Both the position numbers and the translations under genes were made by a program. A stretch of 64,000 nt of DNA from Betaproteobacteria bacterium (GTDB lineage Bacteria; Pseudomonadota; Gammaproteobacteria; Burkholderiales; Usitatibacteraceae), in contig JADJSD010000008.1 of NCBI GenBank assembly GCA_016711875.1, positions 62,001-126,000 of the forward strand, given 5' to 3'. Below the pieces are notes generated by a model that saw only the letters and a list, made by a program, of their open reading frames with translations, was not told where the DNA came from and ran no database searches. Within the stretch, counting starts at the first letter, position 1. Each line of letters starts with the position of its first letter. Below are positions 16,318-24,261 of the stretch, piece after piece.

Positions 16318-16386
16318 TGGACGAATCAATCGTAGGCGCCCAATATCGCCCCTGTCGCCAATCAATCCACCCCGAAAGGAATCCCC

Positions 16387-17136
16387 ATGCTCAGCCCCCG
16401 CGAAGGCCAGAAAGTCCCCACCGTCACATTCCGCACCCGCCAGGAAGGCGAGTGGCGCGACGTCTCCACCGAGCAGATCTTCAAGGGCCGCACGGTGATC
16501 GTGTTCTCGCTGCCCGGCGCCTACACCCCGACCTGCTCGACGACCCACCTGCCGCGCTACAACGAGCTGGCCGCGACCTTCTCGAAGCTCGGCGTCGACG
16601 AGATCGTGTGCCTGTCCGTGAACGACGGCTTCGTGATGAGCGAGTGGCAGAAGGACCAGGACGCGCCCCACGTCACGTTCATTCCGGACGGCAACGGCGA
16701 ATTCACCGGGAAGATGGGCATGCTCGTCGACAAGTCGAACCTGGGCTTCGGCAAGCGCTCCTGGCGCTATTCGATGCTCGTGAAGGACGGCACGATCGTG
16801 AAGCAGTTCATCGAGCCCGAGAAGGAAGGCGACCCGTTCGAGGTTTCCGACGCCGACACGATGCTCGCCTACCTGTCCCCCGCCACGAAGGCGCCGGAGC
16901 CCGCCGTGATCTTCGCGAAGGCCGGCTGCCCGCACTGCGCCCGCGCCAAGGCGCTGCTCGAGGCGAACGGCGTGGCCTACGAGGAAGTGCAGCTCGGGAA
17001 GAGCATCACCTTCTCGACGGTGCGCGCGGTCTCCGGCCGCGGAACCGCCCCGCAGGTGTTCATCGGCGGCCGTCACATCGGCGGCGCGGACGACCTCGAG
17101 GCGTACTTCTCCGCGGGCCGCAAGCTCGCGGCGTAA
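16387..17136 (+). CDS. peroxiredoxin-glutaredoxin hybrid (Prx5/Grx)
   Basis: This 249-residue fusion is a glutathione-dependent peroxidase. The N-terminal Prx5-type domain (about 1-165) has the peroxidatic cysteine C50 in YTPTCSTTHLP and CLSVNDGFVMSEW. The C-terminal glutaredoxin domain (from about 172) has C181-P-H-C184 and the GGRHIGGADDLE glutathione-binding end. Such fusions reduce hydrogen and alkyl peroxides in Haemophilus and Neisseria. The OxyR site directly upstream indicates peroxide induction. A strong terminator follows, separating it from the flavoprotein gene. Confidence 0.95.
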   Translation: MLSPREGQKVPTVTFRTRQEGEWRDVSTEQIFKGRTVIVFSLPGAYTPTCSTTHLPRYNELAATFSKLGVDEIVCLSVNDGFVMSEWQKDQDAPHVTFIPDGNGEFTGKMGMLVDKSNLGFGKRSWRYSMLVKDGTIVKQFIEPEKEGDPFEVSDADTMLAYLSPATKAPEPAVIFAKAGCPHCARAKALLEANGVAYEEVQLGKSITFSTVRAVSGRGTAPQVFIGGRHIGGADDLEAYFSAGRKLAA

Positions 17137-17145
17137 GGCGTCCCG

Positions 17146-17183
17146 GGGGCGGCCCGACACACCGGGCCGCCCCGCTTTCTTTC
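17146..17183 (+). terminator. intrinsic terminator after the hybrid peroxiredoxin gene
   Basis: GGGGCGGCCCG and CGGGCCGCCCC make an 11-bp GC stem with a 6-base loop, followed by the pyrimidine-rich GCTTTCTTTCC. It begins 10 bases after the stop codon. Confidence 0.8.
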
Positions 17184-17208
17184 CAGAACGAACCGAGGAA
17201 TGCAGACC

Positions 17209-18618
17209 ATGAAGACGCTCCGAGTCGACGTCGCGGTGATCGGTGCCGGCACAGCCGGCCTCGCCGCCTACCGGGCCGCTCGCGCGCGCGGCGCCCGCGC
17301 CGCGATCGTGGAGGCCGGCCCCTACGGCACCACCTGCGCCCGCGTCGGCTGCATGCCCTCCAAGCTGCTCATCGCCGCCGCCGAGGCCTCCCATGCGATC
17401 GACGCCGCGCCGGCATTCGGCGTGCATGTCGAGGGCGCGAAGCGCATCGACGGCCGCGAGGTCATGGGCCGCGTGAAACGCGAACGCGACCGCTTCGTCG
17501 GGTTCGTCCTGAAGGGGGTCGAAGGCATCCCCCCCGAGGACCGCGTCGTGGGACGCGCGCGCTTCACCGGCCGCGATACCCTCGACGTGGACGGACACAC
17601 CCGGATCGAGGCGAAGTCCGTCGTCATCGCCACGGGTTCGAGCCCCTCCGTGCCCGCCCTGCTCAAGGCCGCGGGCGACCGCCTCGTCGTCAACGACGAC
17701 GTCTTCTCCTGGGACGACCTGCCCGCCTCCGTGGTCGTGTTCGGCCCCGGGGTCATCGGCCTCGAGCTCGGGCAGGCCCTGGCGCGGCTGGGCGTTCGCG
17801 TGGCCGTGCTGGGCCGCGGCGGCCGCGTGGGCCCCCTCACCGACCCCGTGGTCCGCGACGCGTTCCTCGCCGCGATCTCCACCGAGCTCTATGTCGATCC
17901 CGATGCGCACGTGGAGCGCGTCACCCGCGTCGGCGATGAAGTCGAGGTCGCCTATCGGGCCCTCGACGGCTCGCCACGCGTCGAGCGCTTTTCCTACCTG
18001 CTCGCCGCCACCGGGCGTCGCCCCAACATCGACGGCCTGGGTCTCGAGTCGCTGGGCATCGCCCTCGACGCCACCGGCGTCCCGGTCCACGATACGAAGA
18101 CGCTGCGCATCGACGGCACGAACATCTTCATCGCCGGCGACGCGGCCAACGACATCCCGCTGCTGCACGAGGCGGCCGACGAGGGCCGCATCGCGGGGCA
18201 CAACGCGGCCGATCCCGCCGGCACCGCGCCGGGCCACCGCCGGGCGCCCCTCTCGGCAATCTTCACGGACCCGCAAGTCGCCATCGTGGGAAGCGGCTTC
18301 GCGAAGCTCGCGCCGGGCACGTTCGAGGCCGGCGAGGTCTCGTTCGCCGACCAGGGCCGCTCGCGGGTCATACTCAAGAACCGCGGCCACCTGCGCGTCT
18401 ACGCCGACCGGGCCACCGGGCGTTTCCTCGGTGCCGAGATGGCCGGGCCGGCCGCGGAGCACATCGGGCACTTGCTCGCCTGGGCCCTCGCGAACAGAAT
18501 GACGGTGGCTTCGATGCTCGAGATGCCCTTCTACCATCCGGTGGTGGAAGAGGGCCTGCGAACGGCCCTTCGCGATCTCGAGGCCAAGCTCGCGGTGCCC
18601 CGGGACCTCGCCGCCTAG
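17209..18618 (+). CDS. dihydrolipoyl dehydrogenase-like pyridine nucleotide-disulfide oxidoreductase
   Basis: The product has 469 residues: FAD motif GAGTAG (12-17), redox disulfide C43/C48 in TTCARVGCMPSK, NAD-binding GPGVIGLELGQALARLG, and a C-terminal dimerisation domain with the active-site His443 and Glu in YHPVVEEG. There is no lipoyl domain and no 2-oxoacid dehydrogenase gene nearby. With a peroxiredoxin-glutaredoxin upstream it may reduce glutathione or another disulfide instead of lipoamide. The ATG at 17209 is chosen because CGAGGA sits 9 bases before it; the ATG at 17200 is too close to that site. Confidence 0.85.
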   Translation: MKTLRVDVAVIGAGTAGLAAYRAARARGARAAIVEAGPYGTTCARVGCMPSKLLIAAAEASHAIDAAPAFGVHVEGAKRIDGREVMGRVKRERDRFVGFVLKGVEGIPPEDRVVGRARFTGRDTLDVDGHTRIEAKSVVIATGSSPSVPALLKAAGDRLVVNDDVFSWDDLPASVVVFGPGVIGLELGQALARLGVRVAVLGRGGRVGPLTDPVVRDAFLAAISTELYVDPDAHVERVTRVGDEVEVAYRALDGSPRVERFSYLLAATGRRPNIDGLGLESLGIALDATGVPVHDTKTLRIDGTNIFIAGDAANDIPLLHEAADEGRIAGHNAADPAGTAPGHRRAPLSAIFTDPQVAIVGSGFAKLAPGTFEAGEVSFADQGRSRVILKNRGHLRVYADRATGRFLGAEMAGPAAEHIGHLLAWALANRMTVASMLEMPFYHPVVEEGLRTALRDLEAKLAVPRDLAA

Positions 18619-18625
18619 ACGGCTT

Positions 18626-18645
18626 TCCCGGGCTCAATCCCGGGA
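18626..18645 (+). promoter_or_regulatory. hairpin overlapping the ribosome site of the next small gene
   Basis: TCCCGGG and CCCGGGA pair across a 6-base loop. The 3' arm contains the start of GGGAGGG, the ribosome site of the gene at 18652. It lacks a T-tract, so control of translation is as likely as termination. Confidence 0.4.
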
Positions 18646-18651
18646 GGGACC

Positions 18652-18888
18652 ATGGCGGTCGACATGAAGAAATTCGGTTTTCGCATCCGGACCCGCGGCG
18701 GCTCGGTGGTCGACAACCTCGCCATCCAGGGGCGCGATCTCGCCGAGGCCGAGAAGAAACTCCGGCAGGTCTACCACCACTGCGTGGTGCTCGAGACGCG
18801 AGAGCTTCGGGAATCGGCGGCCGGCGATGCCACGGACCTCGAGGGCGTGATCTCCCTCATCGCCGACGAGAATCGGCGCGTGGACTAG
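18652..18888 (+). CDS. small hypothetical protein
   Basis: This 78-residue protein has no signal or membrane segment. It starts MAVDMKKFGFRIRTRGGSVVDNL, a beta-hairpin-like pattern, followed by the amphipathic helix DLAEAEKKLRQVY and a beta strand CVVLETREL. The sequence is unlike random GC-rich translations (few Pro or Gly runs, normal Lys and Glu use) and has a good GGGAGGG ribosome site, so I take it as a real gene. The function is unknown. It follows the flavoprotein by 33 bases and may share its transcript. Confidence 0.7.
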   Translation: MAVDMKKFGFRIRTRGGSVVDNLAIQGRDLAEAEKKLRQVYHHCVVLETRELRESAAGDATDLEGVISLIADENRRVD

Positions 18889-18895
18889 GCCGGCC

Positions 18896-19702
18896 TCAGG
18901 CCACGGCAGCCAGGATTTCGCGCGGCGCTTCCACGCGGGAGCCGAAGAAACCAGCGGCGTCCAACTCATCGTGAAGGGCCGCGTAATCCGCGGCACCCCG
19001 GCTCGCCGGCGCGTGCGCGAACACGTCGCGATCGGTGAAGGGGCTTTCGGCGATGGCGACGTTCTCCGAGATGCGAGTCTCGGCGAGATCCGGCCCGAAG
19101 CGCGACTTGAAGGTCTCCAGGATGTCCCACGACATTCGCCGGCGAGCGTCGAAGCGCGTCACCACGTATCGCCGCTCGATGCGCCGCCCCAGCACTCGCG
19201 CCAGGGCGTTGAGCGTGCGGTCGACCTGCAACGCCCCCTTCACCGCGAGGTAATCCGCGGAGACGGGCACGAGCACCCGGTCGGCCGCGAAGATGGCGGA
19301 CAGGGAAAGCACCCCCAGCATGGGCGAGCAGTCGATGAGCACCGAGCCCGCCTCCCCCATCCCGTCCCGCGCAAGGCCGATCCGCAGGCGGTTGAGGACA
19401 TTGGGCCCCTTGCCGAACTGGCTGTCGACCTTCGCCAGCTCGATGTGGGCCGGGATGATGGGCCAGCCCAGGCCCGAAGCCGCCGCGAGCGACGAAAGGG
19501 CACGGGCGTCACGGTAGAAGGCGTAGACGCTGGCATCGGAGGACTGCGGCGACACCCCGGCGATGGCCGACAGGTGGGCCTGCGGATCCAGGTCGATCGC
19601 CATCGGAATGCCGCCGCGCGACGCGATGGCGCCCAGGAGGTTCAGGGTCGTCGTCGTCTTGCCGACGCCGCCCTTCTGGTTGAAGACCGCGATGCGAGCC
19701 AT
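18896..19702 (-). CDS. orphan ParA/MinD-type ATPase
   Basis: This 268-residue deviant-Walker ATPase has KGGVGKTT (10-17), Walker A-prime DLDPQAHLS and LIDCSPMLGVLS. No parB-like gene lies beside it, so it is not the chromosomal parAB pair. Orphan ParA proteins position other cargo such as chemosensory clusters, flagella or carbon-storage bodies. The C-terminal part (RISENVAIAESPFTDRDVFAHAP) matches the ParA family. It has its own promoter at 19775-19804 and a 66-base leader. Confidence 0.88.
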   Translation of the reverse strand: MARIAVFNQKGGVGKTTTTLNLLGAIASRGGIPMAIDLDPQAHLSAIAGVSPQSSDASVYAFYRDARALSSLAAASGLGWPIIPAHIELAKVDSQFGKGPNVLNRLRIGLARDGMGEAGSVLIDCSPMLGVLSLSAIFAADRVLVPVSADYLAVKGALQVDRTLNALARVLGRRIERRYVVTRFDARRRMSWDILETFKSRFGPDLAETRISENVAIAESPFTDRDVFAHAPASRGAADYAALHDELDAAGFFGSRVEAPREILAAVA

Positions 19703-19774
19703 CGGGTGCCTTCCGGATCGGGAACTCCAGACTGCCGGACCGGGATGTCGGCAGCATGACAGGAGATGAACCCC

Positions 19775-19804
19775 ATAATAATCACGGAATCAGGCAGTTG
19801 GCAA
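19775..19804 (-). promoter_or_regulatory. sigma-70-type promoter for the ParA gene
   Basis: On the minus strand TTGCCA (-35) and TATTAT (-10) are 18 bases apart. This AT-rich patch stands out in a GC-rich region and lies in the 158-base gap upstream of the ParA gene. Confidence 0.6.
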
Positions 19805-19860
19805 CACTTCCTCCAAAGCGACCTCAAGAACAGCCTGCAAAGGACTGATGTTTCTAGGTG

Positions 19861-20610
19861 CTAAAGGAACGACTGGAAGCGGTCCGCGAACGCTCGAAGG
19901 TTGTCGGTGAAGAGGCCATCGACTCCCCAACCCAGCAGGCGCTCGGCCCGTTCCGCGTCGTTCACGGTCCAGGCCATCACCCGGCGACCGCCCTCATGCA
20001 CCCGGGCCAGCAGTTCGGGACTGATCGCCTTGTGCGAGCAGTGCAGGGAGACGGCCTCGAGCCTGTCCAAGCGTCCGAAATCGGCTTCGGCCGGCGTTTC
20101 GATGAGCCAGCCTCGCGGCAGGTGCGGGGCTTCGTCGCGCGCGGCCGCGAGGGATTCGTACGCGAAGGAGGAAAGCAGCGGCGGCACCGGGATGCCGGCC
20201 CACAGTTCCGCACACGCCCGGGCGACCGCGCGTCCCGTCTGCGCCTCGAGGCCGGGCGTCGGCTTGATCTCGACATTGGCCATGAGTCCGCTTCCGGCGA
20301 TGAACCGGGCGACTTCGTCCAGGCGGGCGAGGCGCTCTCCGCGGAATTCCGGCGAATGCCAGGCACCGGCGTCCAGCCCCGCGAGCACGGGCCAGTCGAA
20401 CTCGCCGGCGATGCCCGTGCCGCTCGTGGTGCGCTCGAGTTTCGCGTCGTGCAGGAGAAAAGGCACGCCGTCTCGCGAGAGCTTCACGTCGAACTCGCTG
20501 GCCCGGTAGCCGAGCGAGGCGCCGAGCTTCAGGGCCGCGAGCGTGTTCTCCGGCGCGAGGGAGCCGCCGCCGCGATGGGCGATGAGGCGCGGATAGGGCC
20601 AGCCGTTCAT
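19861..20610 (-). CDS. ugpQ: glycerophosphodiester phosphodiesterase
   Basis: This 249-residue cytoplasmic TIM-barrel enzyme hydrolyses glycerophosphodiesters to glycerol 3-phosphate and an alcohol. The catalytic set is visible: H12 in AHRGG, PENT at 20-23, E39 and D41 in SEFDVKLSRDG, and H54-D55. There is no signal peptide, which favours a UgpQ-like cytoplasmic form. The start at 20610 follows GGAGAA; the longer open frame upstream is only the shadow of pgpA and thiL. It follows pgpA by 16 bases, linking it to phospholipid turnover. Confidence 0.9.
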   Translation of the reverse strand: MNGWPYPRLIAHRGGGSLAPENTLAALKLGASLGYRASEFDVKLSRDGVPFLLHDAKLERTTSGTGIAGEFDWPVLAGLDAGAWHSPEFRGERLARLDEVARFIAGSGLMANVEIKPTPGLEAQTGRAVARACAELWAGIPVPPLLSSFAYESLAAARDEAPHLPRGWLIETPAEADFGRLDRLEAVSLHCSHKAISPELLARVHEGGRRVMAWTVNDAERAERLLGWGVDGLFTDNLRAFADRFQSFL

Positions 20611-20626
20611 GCGGTTCTCCTGCGGA

Positions 20627-21148
20627 TCAGGCGAGTCCCAGCGGTCGGTGGGCGAAGAGGACGATGAGGGCGAAGCACAGGTACGCATAGCAGGCCGCCA
20701 GCAGGTCGTCGAGCATGACGCCGAAGCCACCCCGCACCCGCTTCTCGAACTGCCGGATCGGAAAGGGCTTCCAGATGTCGAAGAAGCGGAAGAGCGCGAA
20801 CGCCAGCGCCTGCAGCGCAAGGCTCGAGGAGGCGAGCGCCGCGAGCGGCAGGAACGCGACGATCTCGTCCCAGACGAAGGCGCCATGGTCCTCGACGCCG
20901 AGGTTTCGACCGGCCACGCCGCAGGCCCAGACCCCGACGAAGAAAAGCGGGATGGCGAGAAAGGCGATGACGAGGGGCGGAAGGAAAGTCGCGAGCGCGA
21001 AGTAGCCGAGCAGCGCGGCGGCCGTGCCCGCGGTGCCGGGTGCCACCGGGGAGAGCCCCGCGCCGAACCCCAGCGCGATGAAGTGCGCGGGGTGCGCGAG
21101 GAGGAATCGGACGTCAGGCCGGCGGGAAATGGTCGAATCCGCGGGCAT
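20627..21148 (-). CDS. pgpA: phosphatidylglycerophosphatase A
   Basis: This 173-residue membrane enzyme removes phosphate from phosphatidylglycerol phosphate. Family signatures are GFGAGLSPVAPGTAGT, the acidic motif VWDEIVAF and FRFFDIWKPFPIRQFEKRV with GGFGVMLDDLLA. Three to four hydrophobic segments are visible. It overlaps the end of thiL by 35 bases, matching the nusB-thiL-pgpA order of E. coli. Confidence 0.95.
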   Translation of the reverse strand: MPADSTISRRPDVRFLLAHPAHFIALGFGAGLSPVAPGTAGTAAALLGYFALATFLPPLVIAFLAIPLFFVGVWACGVAGRNLGVEDHGAFVWDEIVAFLPLAALASSSLALQALAFALFRFFDIWKPFPIRQFEKRVRGGFGVMLDDLLAACYAYLCFALIVLFAHRPLGLA

Positions 21149-22088
21149 CGGGAGCGACGGCGCGGCCCGACTCGTCGAGCAGCTTCACGCCGCTGCCCTT
21201 CTCGACCTGGCCGATCCGCGTGAGGTTCACGCCCAGGACGTCGGTGAGTTCCTCGATGCTCTCGCGGGCGTTGGTGGGCGCGGTGAAGCACAGTTCGTAA
21301 TCGTCGCCGCCCGCCACGATGGCCGAAAGCCCCTCCTTGGAACCCAGGTGCTTCGCGCCGATGGACGAGACGGGGATCGCCTCGAGCTCGACCGTGGCCG
21401 CCACTTTCGAGAGCTTGCAGATGTGTCCGAGGTCGGCGAGCAGGCCGTCGGAGATGTCGATGGCGCTGGTTGCAAGTCCGCGCAGCGCCTGGCCGAGCTT
21501 CACGCGAGGCGTGGGTTCGTAGAGGCGCATCACGGCCTCGTGGTAGTCGTCCGCCTCGAGCACGAGCCGGCCGTGCCGGTGGGCCACCGCGAGGGCCGCG
21601 TCGCCCACGGTGCCCGATACCCAGATGTCGTTGCCGGCGCGGGCTCCGCTGCGCTTGAGGGCTGCGCCGGCGGGCACCTCCCCCATGATCGTGACCGTCA
21701 TCGACAGGTGGCCGCGCGTGGTGTCGCCGCCGATGAGCGACACGTCGAACTCCGTGGCCAGGTCGAAGAAGCCCTTGGCGAACTTCTCGAGCCACTCGTG
21801 GTTCACCGCGGGGAGCGTGAGCGCGAGCAGGGCCCAGTAGGGCATCGCGCCCATGGCCGCCATGTCCGAGAGGTTCACGGCAAGCGCCTTGTGCCCGAGG
21901 TTTTCCGGATCGACGTCGGGGAAGAAATGCGTGCCGGCGACCATCGTGTCGACGGAGCAGGCGAGGTCCATGCCGTTCGCGACGTCCACGAGGGCGCAGT
22001 CGTCGCCCACGCCGAGCACGGCGTTGCGGGCGGGACGGTTGAAATAGCGGGCGATCAGCTCGAATTCGGGGGTCACGTGCGGGCTCAT
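21114..22088 (-). CDS. thiL: thiamine-monophosphate kinase
   Basis: This 324-residue enzyme phosphorylates thiamine monophosphate to the diphosphate cofactor. The PurM-like fold is shown by VGDDCALV near residue 28, DTMVAGTHF, SDMAAMGAMP, GGDTTRG and SAIDISDGLLADLGHI. The start at 22088 overlaps the nusB stop (ATGA); the open frame continues far upstream only as a nusB shadow. It overlaps pgpA downstream by 35 bases. Confidence 0.95.
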   Translation of the reverse strand: MSPHVTPEFELIARYFNRPARNAVLGVGDDCALVDVANGMDLACSVDTMVAGTHFFPDVDPENLGHKALAVNLSDMAAMGAMPYWALLALTLPAVNHEWLEKFAKGFFDLATEFDVSLIGGDTTRGHLSMTVTIMGEVPAGAALKRSGARAGNDIWVSGTVGDAALAVAHRHGRLVLEADDYHEAVMRLYEPTPRVKLGQALRGLATSAIDISDGLLADLGHICKLSKVAATVELEAIPVSSIGAKHLGSKEGLSAIVAGGDDYELCFTAPTNARESIEELTDVLGVNLTRIGQVEKGSGVKLLDESGRAVAPDARGFDHFPPA

Positions 22089-22585
22089 GCGTCGGCTTTC
22101 TTGTCGAGGACCGCGCGGGGGGCGCGGCCCGTATTCTGGCGGGGCTTTCTTTCGGCCGTGCGACCGGCCGCGACTTCGTCGGGACGAAGCTGCGCGGCGG
22201 CGCGGTCGAGGATGCCGTTCACGTACCGGTGGCCCTCGGCGCCGCCGAAGCGCTTGGCGAGCTCGATCGATTCGTTGATGGCCACGCGGTAAGGCACCTC
22301 GGGCAGGCGCAGGAGTTCCCAGCCGCCGATCATCAGGATGGCCCGTTCGACGGGACTCACCTCTTCCCACTTGCGATCGGCCAGGGGCTCGAGCAGCGCG
22401 CGCAACTCGTCCGCGCAGGCGATCACGCCCGCGAGCTCGCGCTCGAGGAACGCGAGGTCGGCGGCCTCGTGGTCCTCCAGCTCGGCGAGGTCGCGGCCGA
22501 TGGCGCCGGCGCCCTGCCCCGTGAGCTGCCACTGGTAGAGGCCCTGCAGCGCGAACTCGCGCGCGCGCCGGCGGGGGGATCTCAT
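22085..22585 (-). CDS. nusB: transcription antitermination factor NusB
   Basis: This 166-residue all-helical RNA-binding protein works with NusE in rRNA antitermination. It starts with the basic RRRAREFALQGLYQWQLTG and has PVERAILMIGGWELL, PYRVAINESIELAKRFGG and YVNGILDR, all standard. A Lys/Arg-rich tail of about 25 residues after the core is slightly longer than usual. It overlaps ribH upstream and thiL downstream by 4 bases each, so translation is probably coupled along the run. Confidence 0.95.
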   Translation of the reverse strand: MRSPRRRAREFALQGLYQWQLTGQGAGAIGRDLAELEDHEAADLAFLERELAGVIACADELRALLEPLADRKWEEVSPVERAILMIGGWELLRLPEVPYRVAINESIELAKRFGGAEGHRYVNGILDRAAAQLRPDEVAAGRTAERKPRQNTGRAPRAVLDKKADA

Positions 22586-23052
22586 CCGGCCACCGCCTTG
22601 AGCAGGTTGGCCATTTCCACGGCCACGCGCGCGGCTTCGGCGCCCTTCACGTCGGCGCGCTCCTTCGCCTGCGCCTCGGTGCTCGTGGTGAGCACGGCGT
22701 TCGCGATGGGCACGCCCGTCTCGAGCTGCACGTCCAGGATGCCGCGCGCGCTCTCGTTGGAGACGACCTCGAAGTGATAGGTCTCGCCGCGGATCACGGC
22801 GCCCAGCGCGACGAGCGCGTCGTAGCGGCGGCCGAAGGCCTTGCGCTCGAGGGCGAGCACCTGCAGCGCGAGCGGCAGCTCCAGGGCGCCGGGCACGCTC
22901 ACCACGTCGATGTCCTCGGGCAGCACCCCCAGCTTCACCAGCTCCCGGTCGCAGGCGGTGAGGAGCTCGCGGACGATGTTCTCGTTGAAGCGGCTCCAGA
23001 CGATGCCGATGCGCATGCCTTCGCCGCGGATGTCGGGATCGATGGCGGTCAT
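22582..23052 (-). CDS. ribH: 6,7-dimethyl-8-ribityllumazine synthase
   Basis: This 156-residue enzyme performs the penultimate step of riboflavin synthesis, joining 5-amino-6-ribitylaminouracil and dihydroxybutanone phosphate. Key motifs are VWSRFNENI, SVPGALELP, GAVIRGETYHFE with catalytic H93, and NAVLTTST. The start at 23052 overlaps the ribBX stop by 4 bases. Confidence 0.95.
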   Translation of the reverse strand: MTAIDPDIRGEGMRIGIVWSRFNENIVRELLTACDRELVKLGVLPEDIDVVSVPGALELPLALQVLALERKAFGRRYDALVALGAVIRGETYHFEVVSNESARGILDVQLETGVPIANAVLTTSTEAQAKERADVKGAEAARVAVEMANLLKAVAG

Positions 23053-24167
23053 ACGGCCTTCACCTTCGTGGCGTCCTCGGGGGACAGGTATTCGACGACC
23101 TCGAGACCGAAGCCGCCCATGCTCGGGATGCGCTTCGGGCGCGCGAGGACGCGCATCTTGCCGACGCCCAGGTCGCGCAGGATCTGCGCGCCCACGCCGT
23201 GCAGCTTCGGGTCCCACTTGCGCACCGCCCGCGCCTCGACCAGCGCCGGCGAGAAGCGCTCGAGGATCTCCCCGGCACGCTCGTGGCGACGCAGCAGCAC
23301 GATCACGCCTTCCTTGTGATGCGCGACCAGGCGCATCGCGTCCTGCACCGAATAGGCGTGGCGGCTCGCGTCGAAATCGAACACGTCGAGCGAGTGGAAC
23401 GGCTCGTGCACGCGCACGAGGATCGGGCGCTCCGGCGAGGGCTCGCCCTTCACCAGGGCGTAGTGCAGCTCGTCGGCGCTCTTGTCGTGGTACACGCACA
23501 GGCGGAATGGCCCGTACGGCGTCGAGATGGCCCGGTCGGCCACGCGCTCGACGAGCTTCTCGTTGAGGCTGCGGTAGCGGATCAGGTCCGCGATCGTGCC
23601 CGTCTTGAGCCCGTGGTCCTGCGCGAATTCCAGCAGGTCGGGCAGGCGTGCCATTTCGCCATCGGGTTTCATGATCTCGCAGATCACCGCGGCGGGGGTG
23701 AGCCCGGCGAGTTCGGCGAGATCGCATCCGGCCTCGGTGTGGCCCGCTCGCACGAGCACGCCGCCGTTCTGCGACATCACCGGGAAGATGTGTCCGGGCT
23801 GGACGATGTCGGTCGGCTTCGCGTGCTTCGCCACGGCGAGGCGCACCGTGCGCGCGCGGTCGGCGGCCGAGATGCCCGTGGTGACGCCGGTGGACGCCTC
23901 GATCGACATCGTGAAGGCCGTGCCGTGGGGCGACCGGTTGTCGCTCACCATGAGGGGCAGGTTCAGCTGCCGGCAACGGTCCTCGGTGAGCGTGAGGCAG
24001 ATGAGGCCGCGCGCGTGCGTGGCCATGAAGTTGATCGTCTCGGGCGTCACGAAGTCCGCGGCGAGGACGAGGTCGCCCTCGTTCTCGCGGTCCTCGGCGT
24101 CCACCAGCACGACCATCCGCCCGTGGCGGATCTCGTCGATGATTTCGGGGGTGGGGCTGACGGTCAC
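23049..24167 (-). CDS. ribBX: RibBX: dihydroxybutanone-phosphate synthase with a degenerate GTP cyclohydrolase II domain
   Basis: The product has 372 residues from a GTG start at 24167 (GGAG 8-9 bases upstream). Residues 1 to about 200 are an intact RibB domain with DAEDRENEGDL (23-33) and HTEAGCDLAELAG. The C-terminal part aligns in outline to RibA, but the zinc-binding cysteines are gone: the region that should read HSECLTGD and later CDCG reads HEPFHSLDVFDFD here. It therefore matches the RibBX hybrids known from proteobacteria, where the second domain has no cyclohydrolase activity. A separate ribA must be elsewhere. Confidence 0.88.
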   Translation of the reverse strand: MTVSPTPEIIDEIRHGRMVVLVDAEDRENEGDLVLAADFVTPETINFMATHARGLICLTLTEDRCRQLNLPLMVSDNRSPHGTAFTMSIEASTGVTTGISAADRARTVRLAVAKHAKPTDIVQPGHIFPVMSQNGGVLVRAGHTEAGCDLAELAGLTPAAVICEIMKPDGEMARLPDLLEFAQDHGLKTGTIADLIRYRSLNEKLVERVADRAISTPYGPFRLCVYHDKSADELHYALVKGEPSPERPILVRVHEPFHSLDVFDFDASRHAYSVQDAMRLVAHHKEGVIVLLRRHERAGEILERFSPALVEARAVRKWDPKLHGVGAQILRDLGVGKMRVLARPKRIPSMGGFGLEVVEYLSPEDATKVKAV

Positions 24168-24261
24168 GGGGAAATCTCCGCTTCTCGGCCCTCCATTTTG
24201 CCCGAAGGCGGGCCCGCCCGCCGGAGGAAGACGCATTTCGGCGCGCGTGGGGCCCCGACGC

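Noticed and set aside
19861..21795. A 644-residue glycerophosphodiesterase with a long extra N-terminus
   Set aside because: The added part is a shadow of pgpA and thiL; a ribosome site and the conserved start place the gene at 20610.
23049..24236. Annotation as a bifunctional RibBA enzyme
   Set aside because: The cyclohydrolase II zinc cysteines are absent, so RibBX is the better name.
23049..24261. FMN riboswitch before ribBX or ribE
   Set aside because: The gaps are 94 bases or less and show none of the conserved RFN stems.
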